From JACRBK01 sp964427955 (GTDB taxonomy: Bacteria; Chloroflexota; Anaerolineae; Aggregatilineales; Aggregatilineaceae): a stretch of 8,782 nucleotides of DNA. Made by a program: the position numbers and the translations under genes. Positions within the stretch are counted from its first letter, which is position 1; each line of letters begins with the position of its first letter. Location: NCBI GenBank assembly GCA_964427955.1, contig CAYRWY010000244.1:1-8782 (forward strand), written 5' to 3'. This document shows positions 1-5,735 of this stretch, in pieces. The notes beneath the pieces are model-generated. The model made no database searches. It saw only the letters and a list, made by a program, of their open reading frames with translations, and was not told the DNA's origin.

Positions 1-2
1 GA

Positions 3-26
3 GCTGAACGCTGATCGCTGACAGCT
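3..26. repeat. Heptad direct repeat GCTGANN upstream of the biotin carrier gene
   Basis: GCTGA occurs at 3-7, 10-14 and 17-21 with an exact 7-bp period, and GCT follows at 24-26. It lies directly before the ribosome binding site of the first gene. It may be a short dispersed low-complexity repeat in an intergenic spacer. No upstream gene can be supported from the 40 bases available. Confidence 0.45.
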
Positions 27-40
27 AAGGAGCACCACCC

Positions 41-538
41 ATGAAATACCAGACGATTGTCAACGGCCAGACGTTCGACATCGAGATCAACGAAGATGGC
101 CGCATCCTGGTCAACGGCGAAGAGCGCGCGATTGACTTTCGCGAGATGCGCACCGGCGAATTGTACTCGGTGCTGCTCGATCACCAGAGCGTCGAGGCGG
201 TGGTCGAGGAGCGCGACGATCAATATCACGTGCTCATGGCGGGCGACCTGTACGAGGTCAAGGTCACCGACGAGCGCAGCCGCCGCCTGGCCAGCGCCTT
301 CATGACGTTCGGCGATACGGGCGGCGAAGCGTCGATCCGCGCGCCGATGCCGGGACTGATCGCGCGCGTGCCGGTGGTCGAAGGACAGGCCGTGACCAAA
401 GGCGAGACGGTGATCATCCTCGAATCGATGAAGATGGAAAACGAGCTAAAATCCCCGCGAGATGGCACGATCCATCACCTGTACGTCGCGCCCGGCGACA
501 GCGTAGAGCTGAACAAAGTGCTCGTCACCATCGCCTAG
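41..538 (+). CDS. Biotin/lipoyl-attachment (biotin carboxyl carrier) protein
   Basis: This 165-residue protein carries a C-terminal biotinyl domain at about residues 98-165. It opens with APMPG at 101-105 and holds the attachment motif ESMKM at 128-132, so Lys131 is the predicted biotinylated residue. The later G-T-I and G-D-S-V turns match the second half of the barrel. Such proteins carry carboxybiotin between the biotin carboxylase and carboxyltransferase parts of acyl-CoA, pyruvate or oxaloacetate carboxylases in the cytoplasm. The first ~95 residues form a beta-rich region with repeated acidic patches, as in stand-alone carriers of acyl-CoA carboxylase operons rather than in classic AccB with its long Ala/Pro linker. 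AAGGAG at 27-32 fixes the start. The partner carboxylase subunits are not in the window and presumably lie upstream. The exact carboxylase substrate cannot be read from this subunit. Confidence 0.93.
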   Translation: MKYQTIVNGQTFDIEINEDGRILVNGEERAIDFREMRTGELYSVLLDHQSVEAVVEERDDQYHVLMAGDLYEVKVTDERSRRLASAFMTFGDTGGEASIRAPMPGLIARVPVVEGQAVTKGETVIILESMKMENELKSPRDGTIHHLYVAPGDSVELNKVLVTIA

Positions 539-574
539 ATCGGGCGTGGGCTGAAGCCTCCTAGGTTTGCTATG

Positions 575-598
575 ATTCCCGGATACCGGGAATTTTTT
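575..598 (+). terminator. Rho-independent terminator after the biotin carrier gene
   Basis: ATTCCCGG at 575-582 pairs perfectly with CCGGGAAT at 586-593 around a 3-nt loop, and a T run extends to 598. It sits 37 bp after the stop codon of the carrier gene. It ends only 4 bases before the ribosome binding site of the next gene, and TATGAT (571-576) overlaps its left edge, so a promoter may be embedded in it. Confidence 0.85.
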
Positions 599-612
599 GC
601 GTGGAGGAGGCG

Positions 613-1122
613 GTGTCGTCATCGGTCTATACGTGTCTGGCCCTGTGGCTGGCGTTTTACCTCCTACTGGTGACCACGGTCGGACTGCTGGTGGCGCAGA
701 TCGCGCGGCTGCGGCCTCTCAACGAGATCGCACGCCGCCATCCCCGCGTGCGCTGGGGCGTGTGCGCCCTACTCGGCGTGATCGCGGCGCTGATCACGCT
801 GGCCCTGCTCGCGGATCTCTGGATGATGTTCCAGCGGGATACGCTGTGGCTGCCCGTCCACCGCACGGTGGAATTCGAACGCTGGCTGCGCGTGATGGTC
901 CCGCCCATCCTGGGAGAGCCGTGTCTTTCCGGCGACGCCGCGCTGTGCCAGCAAGCGGATCAGTACCGGGACGACCTTTCGACCGGCGTTTACCTGCTGC
1001 TGCTCGCGCTCCCGGCGCTGGTGGCGGCGCTGATCACCCGCCGGACGGTGTGGCGCTTGACGGAACCCTACCACTACGACCCGGCACACCCCTGGCGTCC
1101 AGCCGATCCGGTCATCAGGTGA
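613..1122 (+). CDS. Three-helix membrane protein of unknown function, paralog 1
   Basis: I do not recognise a named family. With the GTG at 613 the protein has 169 residues. Hydrophobic segments lie at about 8-30, 49-68 and 125-141, with an Arg-rich loop between the first two (ARLRPL...RRHPRVR). The positive-inside rule then places the ~55-residue loop between helices 2 and 3 outside the cytoplasm. That loop holds CLSGDAALCQQAD (from residue 104), with two cysteines eight residues apart that could form a disulfide. After helix 3 comes RRTVWRLTEP. The next gene encodes a clear paralog sharing the C-[LI]-SGD-x-ALCQ-x-AD core and the R-T-x-W-x-x-TEP end. GTG 613 is preferred over GTG 601 because GGAGG at 603-607 then has the same 5-nt spacing seen for the paralog. 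A function in the envelope is likely but unproven. Confidence 0.8.
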   Translation: MSSSVYTCLALWLAFYLLLVTTVGLLVAQIARLRPLNEIARRHPRVRWGVCALLGVIAALITLALLADLWMMFQRDTLWLPVHRTVEFERWLRVMVPPILGEPCLSGDAALCQQADQYRDDLSTGVYLLLLALPALVAALITRRTVWRLTEPYHYDPAHPWRPADPVIR

Positions 1123-1157
1123 GCGTGGGCTGGCTTGCGCCGCAAGTGCGCTATAAT

Positions 1158-1194
1158 TCCCGGCTGGTCGATTTCAAACCAGTCGGGATTTTTT
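1158..1194 (+). terminator. Rho-independent terminator after paralog 1
   Basis: TCCCGGCTGGT (1158-1168) pairs with ACCAGTCGGGA (1178-1188): 11 pairs including one G-T wobble, a 9-nt loop, then TTTTTT at 1189-1194. It lies 35 bp after the paralog 1 stop. TATAAT at 1152-1157 touches the left arm, repeating the arrangement seen before paralog 1. Confidence 0.82.
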
Positions 1195-1225
1195 ATGCGC
1201 AGCGGCGGCGCACCGTTTTGCTTGC

Positions 1226-1266
1226 TCCCCTCTCCAACTTGCTTGGAGAGGGGCCGGGGGTGAGGT
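1226..1266. repeat. Dispersed hairpin repeat, CCCCTCTCC/GGAGAGGGG family
   Basis: CCCCTCTCCAA (1227-1237) and TTGGAGAGGGG (1243-1253) form a perfect 11-bp stem with a 5-nt loop, followed by CCGGGGGTGAGGT. This form is a familiar non-coding repeat in Chloroflexota and other genomes; translated in one frame it gives the well-known spurious string LLGEGPGVR. It sits between the terminator of paralog 1 and the leader of paralog 2. A related copy lies at 3729-3757. Confidence 0.75.
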
Positions 1267-1282
1267 AAACCGCTGCGTAAGT

Positions 1283-1309
1283 CAGCCGGGATTTTTTTGT
1301 CCGCGGAGG
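1283..1309 (+). promoter_or_regulatory. Leader of paralog 2: terminator half-arm, T tract and Shine-Dalgarno
   Basis: CAGCCGGGA (1283-1291) followed by seven T (1292-1298) copies the right arm and T run of the terminators at 575-598 and 1158-1194, but has no local left arm. It is instead perfectly complementary to TCCCGGCTG at 1158-1166. GGAGG at 1305-1309 stands 5 nt before the ATG at 1315, matching the leader of paralog 1. Confidence 0.55.
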
Positions 1310-1314
1310 CGGCG

Positions 1315-1827
1315 ATGGGATTCGCTCTGTGTCTGGTGTCGATGGTGGTCGGGTTGGCAATCTGGGGCTTCGTCGCCGCCCTGATCGCCGGGCTGCCGCC
1401 GATTTATAAACTCGCCCGTCGTTTTCCCTTGATGCGTCGGGTGGTGTGTGCCAACCTGGGAATATTCGCGGCCCTGGTCGTCTTGATAGTATTTGGCGAT
1501 CTGGCGGTTCAGATCAGATTTTACGATTCTGATCTTCCTATCGACAGCCAAACACTCAAACTTGAACTTGGACTGCGTCAGATCGCCCCTTCTATCTTCT
1601 CAGGTACCTGCATCTCAGGGGATGTAGCACTGTGTCAGTTGGCCGACGACCAGATGAATCGGTATACATTCTCAACCAGTGGTTATTTGTTCTTGTTCGT
1701 GCTCTCGCCGTTGATCGCAGCGCTGACGGCAGGTCGGACGGCGTGGTGGTTTACGGAGCCGTCCCAGGACGAGGCCGCGCGGGCCAGATTCAGTCTGGGC
1801 GATATAAAAATGAAGGCGGACGAATGA
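1315..1827 (+). CDS. Three-helix membrane protein of unknown function, paralog 2
   Basis: This 170-residue paralog of the preceding gene has hydrophobic segments at about 5-26, 43-62 and 123-139. A positively charged loop follows helix 1 (KLARRFPLMRR). The predicted outside loop carries CISGDVALCQLAD, with cysteines at 99 and 107, and the tail reads GRTAWWFTEP. The ATG at 1315 is chosen over the in-frame TTG at 1297 because GGAGG at 1305-1309 is ideally spaced from it and the upstream codons lie in the T tract. The stop codon overlaps the start of the glycosyltransferase gene by 4 bp (1824-1827), so translation of the two is probably coupled. This suggests a job related to that enzyme or to the same membrane process. 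The central part (about 60-95) has diverged far more than the Cys loop and is more AT-rich. No known family was recognised. Confidence 0.82.
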   Translation: MGFALCLVSMVVGLAIWGFVAALIAGLPPIYKLARRFPLMRRVVCANLGIFAALVVLIVFGDLAVQIRFYDSDLPIDSQTLKLELGLRQIAPSIFSGTCISGDVALCQLADDQMNRYTFSTSGYLFLFVLSPLIAALTAGRTAWWFTEPSQDEAARARFSLGDIKMKADE

Positions 1828-3197
1828 AGAAACTTTGGTGGCTGTTGGACGCGGTGTGGCTGATCGCGCTGGCGGTGTACGTGCTGGCCGGGCGGGATAA
1901 AGTCCCGTTTCATGGCGACGAATCCACGCTGATCGCCATGAGCGCCGATTATTTTACGCTGGTCCACCAGCGCGACCTGGACCCGATCCTGTACGATCCG
2001 ACGCCCGCCGACGGGATCGCGCAGCACCTCCGGCTGGTGAACGGCCCGGTGGCGAAAATGGCGATGGGGCTGGTGGAAGACCTCGACGGCTGGACGATCC
2101 ACGATCTGAACTCGCCCTGGGTGTGGGAATGGTCGTTTGATCAAAATGTGGCGCTGGGGCACATGCCGAACTGGTATCTGCTGCGCGCGGCGCGCACCTC
2201 GTCGGCACTGCTGCTGATCGCCAGCATCGTCTTTCTGTTCGAGATCGCGCGGGCCGTCGGCGGCAGCCGGATCGCCGCGTATGCCGCGACCCTGATCTAT
2301 ACCACCACGCCTGCCGTCTTGATGAACGGGCGGCGGGCCATGATGGAAGGCGCGCACCTGTGCTTCATGCTGCTGCTGGTCTGGGTGGCGATCCTGCTGG
2401 TGCGCCGCCCGGAGCGCCGGATCGCGTGGACTGTGGCGCTCGGCGTGGCCGCCGGGTTAGCCGTCGCCAGCAAGCACACGGCGGCGGCGGTCGTCGCGGC
2501 GATGTTCGTGGGGATTGCGCTGCTCCCTGGGCAAGACCAAAAAGCTTCACCACAGAGCGCACAGAGAAAAACAAGAGAAGAACTAGAGAGAGAGACCGGA
2601 TCTCCGCGGGAGAAATTGCGGATCTTCTTCACCCGCTGCCTCTGGCTCGTCCTGGCGGGGATCGTCTTCCTGGCGCTGAACCCGGTGTGGTGGTCCGATC
2701 CGGTGCACGTGCCCGGCGAAGTCTTGCGGCAGCGGCGCGATCTGCTCGATCTCCAGGTGCAGGGCTACGGCGGCTATCAGGGCGCGGGCGAGCGGATCGA
2801 GGGCCTGATCAAGCAGGCGTTTTACGCCGAGCCGCAGTATTACGAGGTGCGCGTCTGGCAGGAGTATATCGGCGACCAGATCACGACCTACGAGACGACG
2901 ATCTGGGCCGGGCGCGGCGGCGGTCTGATCTGGGGCGGGCTGCTGATCGTGACTTCCGGCGCCGGGCTGATCGTGCTGATCCGGCGCTGGCGCGAGAGCG
3001 CCGCCTGGCTGGCGCTGGTCTGGACCGGGATCATCGCCGTCGCGCTGGTGATCCTGACGCCCCTGGCCTGGCAGCGCTACTACATCCCGATCCAGCCGCC
3101 GGTCGCGATCCTCGCGGGCACCGGGATCGGCTGGATCGTGCAGCGGGCGATCACGGCAGCAGCCGGTAGAAGGCGTGCGGCGCGTAGTGCTCGATGA
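1824..3197 (+). CDS. GT39/ArnT-like membrane glycosyltransferase (GT-C fold)
   Basis: The 457-residue polytopic protein begins with a helix at about 5-22, then FHGDES (29-34). This is the acidic loop motif after helix 1 in the PMT/ArnT GT-C superfamily, where Asp32/Glu33 would be the catalytic or metal-binding residues. Further hydrophobic segments lie near 125-145, 150-168, 176-194, 200-215, 218-234, 271-286, 368-387, 394-412 and 424-440. GRRAMMEG (169-176) and LTPLAWQRYYIP (411-422) also fit that superfamily. Family members move a sugar from a polyprenyl-phosphate donor to a lipid, glycan or protein on the outer face of the membrane; the substrate here is unknown. The start is ATG 1824, overlapping the paralog 2 stop as ATGA, with AAGGCGGA upstream. 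Residues ~237-267 are a charged insert encoded by a dispersed repeat. The 3' end overlaps a convergent gene by 47 bp. The length is at the short end for the family. Confidence 0.85.
   Translation: MKKLWWLLDAVWLIALAVYVLAGRDKVPFHGDESTLIAMSADYFTLVHQRDLDPILYDPTPADGIAQHLRLVNGPVAKMAMGLVEDLDGWTIHDLNSPWVWEWSFDQNVALGHMPNWYLLRAARTSSALLLIASIVFLFEIARAVGGSRIAAYAATLIYTTTPAVLMNGRRAMMEGAHLCFMLLLVWVAILLVRRPERRIAWTVALGVAAGLAVASKHTAAAVVAAMFVGIALLPGQDQKASPQSAQRKTREELERETGSPREKLRIFFTRCLWLVLAGIVFLALNPVWWSDPVHVPGEVLRQRRDLLDLQVQGYGGYQGAGERIEGLIKQAFYAEPQYYEVRVWQEYIGDQITTYETTIWAGRGGGLIWGGLLIVTSGAGLIVLIRRWRESAAWLALVWTGIIAVALVILTPLAWQRYYIPIQPPVAILAGTGIGWIVQRAITAAAGRRRAARSAR
2546..2596. repeat. CACAGAG-type dispersed repeat inside the glycosyltransferase gene
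   Basis: TTCACCACAGAGCGCACAGA and a following GA-rich run interrupt GC-rich coding sequence. The string belongs to the family of intergenic repeats whose translations read FTTERTEK or, on the other strand, LCALCGE; both are visible here in the non-coding frames. In the glycosyltransferase frame it reads ASPQSAQRKTREELERETGS and keeps the frame open. Confidence 0.7.
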
Positions 3198-3639
3198 TGC
3201 GGCCTAAATCCCCTTTACGCCAGTGATTTTTTTCGAACCAACTGACCGGGATGTAGTTCTGTTTTTGGGTGCCCCGCGTCCACGGTTCGATGCCGGGCCG
3301 CACCAGCAGCAAGACTTCCAGCCGCCGGGTCTGGACGCGCCGCCGGGCGCAGCCGAGCAGATTGGCCCAGGCGGAGCGGACCCGGTAGCCGGGCGCATGG
3401 AAGACGATCTCGTCTTCGGAGACGTCGAGATGCGTGTGGAAGACGAACACGCTGGCCGCGATCAGCGGTACGGCCATCACCCCGGCCAATGGGATCAGCC
3501 CCCAGCGCAGGTGCGGCGGCAGGATCAGGGCGATGAGGATAAACGTGATGAGGCAGGTCAGGAACAGAGGACGCAGCTCACGCAGCGGACAGGCGACGTA
3601 AAAGGTGCGGGGCAGCGATGGGAATGGCGCTTCGGTCAT
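3151..3639 (-). CDS. Two-helix membrane protein with a bacterial PH-like domain
   Basis: The 162-residue protein has two hydrophobic segments (about 25-41 and 46-67) and then a likely PH-like fold. HLDVSEDEIVFHAPGYRV (70-87) is the typical strand-turn-strand with an acidic residue before the hydrophobic strand, WANLLG follows, and IPVSWFEKN (130-138) precedes a final helix at about 144-160. In related membrane proteins this fold sits on the cytoplasmic face; no catalytic motif is seen. The start is ATG at 3637-3639. The Shine-Dalgarno is weak, but a good minus-strand promoter lies 40-70 bp upstream. Its last 47 bases overlap the end of the convergent glycosyltransferase gene, with no terminator between them. 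I am fairly sure of the two helices and less sure of the PH assignment. Confidence 0.72.
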   Translation of the reverse strand: MTEAPFPSLPRTFYVACPLRELRPLFLTCLITFILIALILPPHLRWGLIPLAGVMAVPLIAASVFVFHTHLDVSEDEIVFHAPGYRVRSAWANLLGCARRRVQTRRLEVLLLVRPGIEPWTRGTQKQNYIPVSWFEKNHWRKGDLGRIIEHYAPHAFYRLLP

Positions 3640-3681
3640 GGGTTGCCCACTTTTCTATGGATGGTCGAGCGAGTCCGCTCA

Positions 3682-3710
3682 AGTATGCTCAGGGATGCTC
3701 CGAACGTCAA
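3682..3710 (-). promoter_or_regulatory. Sigma-70 type promoter candidate for the PH-like gene
   Basis: Read on the minus strand, TTGACG (3710-3705) is followed after exactly 17 nt by CATACT (3687-3682). Transcription would start near 3675, about 36 nt before the ATG. It lies downstream of the terminator of the LysM/SH3 gene, which supports independent transcription. Confidence 0.55.
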
Positions 3711-3721
3711 GACCTGCGGGG

Positions 3722-3757
3722 AAAAATACCCCCTCTCCAACGTTCGCGGAGAGGGGG
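3722..3757 (-). terminator. Terminator of the LysM/SH3 gene, built from a dispersed hairpin repeat
   Basis: CCCCCTCTCC (3729-3738) and GGAGAGGGGG (3748-3757) form a perfect 10-bp stem around a 9-nt loop. On the minus strand the hairpin is followed by TATTTTTC, a usable T tract. It lies 14 bp past the stop of the gene at 3772-5517. The stem resembles the repeat at 1227-1253, so a dispersed repeat appears to serve as the terminator. Confidence 0.72.
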
Positions 3758-3771
3758 CAGAGGAATGACCG

Positions 3772-5517
3772 TTATTGCAGCGGTTCCAGCCAGTAGGCGG
3801 TGTTGTCGCCTTCGGCAGTCCAGCCGACCTGGCCGCCGTAGTTGACCTGCCACCAGACCCAGCCTTCGCTGCCGCACTGCGGGCCGCCCACGATGGTGAA
3901 GGCGCCCCCGCCGGGGATCTCGCCGATCACGGCGGCGTTGCTATCCGGCTGCAAGCGGAGCCGGTTGGGCGTGCCGGGCGTGACGCGGGCCTGAATGTTG
4001 GTCATCAGCCGTGACATCATCGCATACGGGCAGGTCAGCGGTTCGACCCAGTAGGTCGTGCCCTGGCCCTCGGCGGTCCAGCCGATCTGCCCGGCGTAGT
4101 TCACCTGCCACCAGTAGTAGCCGTCCGCGCACTGCGGGCCGGAGAGCACGCGGAAGGCGGCTCCCGCGGGGATCTGGCCGATCACGGCGCTGCCGCCGCT
4201 GGTGCCGGGCTGGCTGCGCAGCGCGTTCGACGCGCCGGGCAGGACGTGGCCGGAGTAACCGATCAGCAGACCTGGCATGAGCGTGCACGCGGACGGGCTG
4301 TAGGGTTCGATCCAGTACGTCCCACTCTGGCCTTCGGGTGTCCAGCCGATGGCGCCGTTGTAATTGACCTGCCACCAGTAGCTGCCTTCGGCGCACTGCG
4401 GCCCGCCGAGGACACTGACCACCCCGCTGCCCGGAATCTGGCCGAGCGCGGCCCCGTTGAAGCTGGGCGAGCTGCGCAGCGTGTTGGGCAGGCCGGGCGT
4501 GATGCGCGCCTGCTGGCCGATGGCTAACCGGGGATACGGGGAGCAGGTCACCGCGTTGTACGGCTCGACCCAATACGCCCCGTTTTGACCTTCGCCGGTC
4601 CAGCCGATCAGACCGTTATAGTTGACCTGCCACCAGTAAATCCCGTTGGCGCACTGCGGCCCGCTGATCACGGAGAATACGCCGCTGCCCGGAATCTGGC
4701 CGGTGACGAGGCTGTTGCTGCCGGTGCCGGGAGCGCTGCGCACGGCGTTCGGCGATCCCGCCAGGACGCGGCCCTGGCCGCCCGCCACCAGGCGCGGCGC
4801 CGGAGAGCAGGTCACGGTGGCATACGGTTCCAGCCAGTAGGTGCTGCCCTGACCTTCGCCGGTCCAGCCCACCAGGCCGTTGTAGTTGACCTGCCACCAG
4901 TAGATGCCGCCCACGCACTGCGGCCCGGTGACGACGGTGAAGACGCCGCTGGCCGGAATCTGGCCCAGTTCGACACTGTTGGAGCCGGTGCCGGGGTTGC
5001 TGCGCACGACGTTGGGCAGGCCGGGCGTCACGCGGCCCTGGCCGCCTGCGACCAGCCGGGGCACGAGCGTGCACGCCAGCGGCGCCGAGGTCGCCGTCGG
5101 GACGATCATCGGCGGGGTGTAGAGCAGTTGGCCGACGTAGATCGTATTCGCATCCGGCAGGCAGTTCCCGGTGGCGATCTGCGCGGCGGTCGTCCCGGCG
5201 CGGCGGGCGATGGCGTTGAGCGTATCCCCGCTGGCGACGTAGTAGGGTCCCCACCCGACCGGGATGTTACACGGCGCGGCAGTGACGCGCGGTGCGCTCG
5301 TCGGGATCGGGGCATTCGTCGGCATCGCGGTCGCCTGGGGTTGGGTGGTGGCGAACGGCGTGGCGGTTACGATCAACGGCGTCGGCAGAATGGGCTGCGT
5401 CGGGATCGGGGTGGGATTCTTGTCTTCGTTGGTGAGCAAGCTGCACGCCATCGGCAGGATCATGACGAGGCTCAGCAGCATGAGTTTCGCGAACAGTGGC
5501 GCGTAATGGGTACGCAT
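3772..5517 (-). CDS. Exported LysM protein with five tandem SH3-like repeats
   Basis: The 581-residue protein starts with a signal peptide ending at LPMAC (Cys25). The lipobox is imperfect, with Pro at -3, but Ala at -1 and a long hydrophobic core suggest a lipoprotein. A Pro/Thr-rich linker covers about 34-80. A LysM-like domain lies at about 90-135 (YVASGDTLNAIARRAGTT, then IYVGQLLY), typical of peptidoglycan or chitin-type glycan binding. Five SH3-like repeats follow: 149-236, 237-324, 325-410, 411-495 and 496-581. Each begins with Cys, has GQIP or GEIP, then GPQC, and ends with WWQVNY-x-G-x-[VI]GWT-x-EG-x(4)-YW-[LVI]-EP. Besides Cys25 there are 12 cysteines: 83 and 119 around the LysM, and exactly two per repeat. 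GGAGAAGG at 5529-5522 precedes the ATG by 4 nt. A cell-surface, wall-binding role is likely; no catalytic domain is present. Confidence 0.9.
   Translation of the reverse strand: MRTHYAPLFAKLMLLSLVMILPMACSLLTNEDKNPTPIPTQPILPTPLIVTATPFATTQPQATAMPTNAPIPTSAPRVTAAPCNIPVGWGPYYVASGDTLNAIARRAGTTAAQIATGNCLPDANTIYVGQLLYTPPMIVPTATSAPLACTLVPRLVAGGQGRVTPGLPNVVRSNPGTGSNSVELGQIPASGVFTVVTGPQCVGGIYWWQVNYNGLVGWTGEGQGSTYWLEPYATVTCSPAPRLVAGGQGRVLAGSPNAVRSAPGTGSNSLVTGQIPGSGVFSVISGPQCANGIYWWQVNYNGLIGWTGEGQNGAYWVEPYNAVTCSPYPRLAIGQQARITPGLPNTLRSSPSFNGAALGQIPGSGVVSVLGGPQCAEGSYWWQVNYNGAIGWTPEGQSGTYWIEPYSPSACTLMPGLLIGYSGHVLPGASNALRSQPGTSGGSAVIGQIPAGAAFRVLSGPQCADGYYWWQVNYAGQIGWTAEGQGTTYWVEPLTCPYAMMSRLMTNIQARVTPGTPNRLRLQPDSNAAVIGEIPGGGAFTIVGGPQCGSEGWVWWQVNYGGQVGWTAEGDNTAYWLEPLQ
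3775..5073 (-). repeat. Five tandem ~258-bp coding repeats (SH3-like units)
   Basis: The units, in coding order, are 5073-4810, 4809-4546, 4545-4288, 4287-4033 and 4032-3775, encoding 88, 88, 86, 85 and 86 residues. The first two are the most alike (PRLVAGGQGRV...PGTGSNS...GLxGWTGEGQ), which suggests the most recent duplication. The last is the most diverged at its N-terminal side. Protein-level conservation is strongest around GPQC and WWQVNY. Confidence 0.88.
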
Positions 5518-5570
5518 AGGACCTTCTCCGAGTCTAGAATGGCACGCGAAGCGCGTTGTACAGTCACTTT

Positions 5571-5576
5571 ATTATA
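5571..5576 (-). promoter_or_regulatory. -10 element candidate for the LysM/SH3 gene
   Basis: The minus strand reads TATAAT at 5576-5571, a consensus -10 placed about 55 bp before the ATG. I see no good -35 at 16-18 nt spacing, so an activator or another mode of recognition may be needed. Confidence 0.4.
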
Positions 5577-5685
5577 CGTGAAGATGGCCCGTCCACTCCT
5601 CACGCGAAACTGATGCAAAGCTGACGGCTGCTCTACGCTTGCTCTGTGGTGAGGGCAGGTCGCGGGATGGGGGGCAGAGTGGGAC

Positions 5686-5722
5686 GGCAGTGCCGCTGGC
5701 GTTGGGCCTGGGCAGCACTGCC
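5686..5722. repeat. Inverted repeat GGCAGTGC/GCACTGCC downstream of the HTH-CHAD gene
   Basis: GGCAGTGC (5686-5693) and GCACTGCC (5715-5722) are perfect 8-bp complements 21 bp apart, starting 13 bp past the stop of the HTH-CHAD gene. There is no T tract on the minus strand, so it is not a canonical terminator; it could still end or stabilise that transcript. Confidence 0.4.
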
Positions 5723-5735
5723 GGAGGGATCTTGC

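Noticed and set aside
597..1268. 223-residue plus-strand reading frame overlapping paralog 1
   Set aside because: Arg/Pro/Gly-rich shadow of the paralog 1 gene; its tail is a translation of the dispersed repeat (LLGEGPGVR).
1632..1823. N-terminal extension of the glycosyltransferase
   Set aside because: It lies inside the paralog 2 coding sequence in another frame; ATG 1824 has the ATGA overlap, a Shine-Dalgarno and a proper first helix.
3223..3768. 181-residue plus-strand reading frame
   Set aside because: It mirrors the minus-strand PH-like gene and runs into the terminator repeat; composition is Asp/Gln/Arg-rich shadow sequence with no domain.
5544..5556. ACGCG/CGCGT hairpin in the leader of the LysM/SH3 gene
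   Set aside because: A 5-bp stem in GC-rich sequence is expected by chance and has no T tract or conserved context.
4585..5613. 342-residue plus-strand reading frame
   Set aside because: It is antisense to the SH3 repeats; its internal repeats only reflect the real tandem repeats on the other strand.
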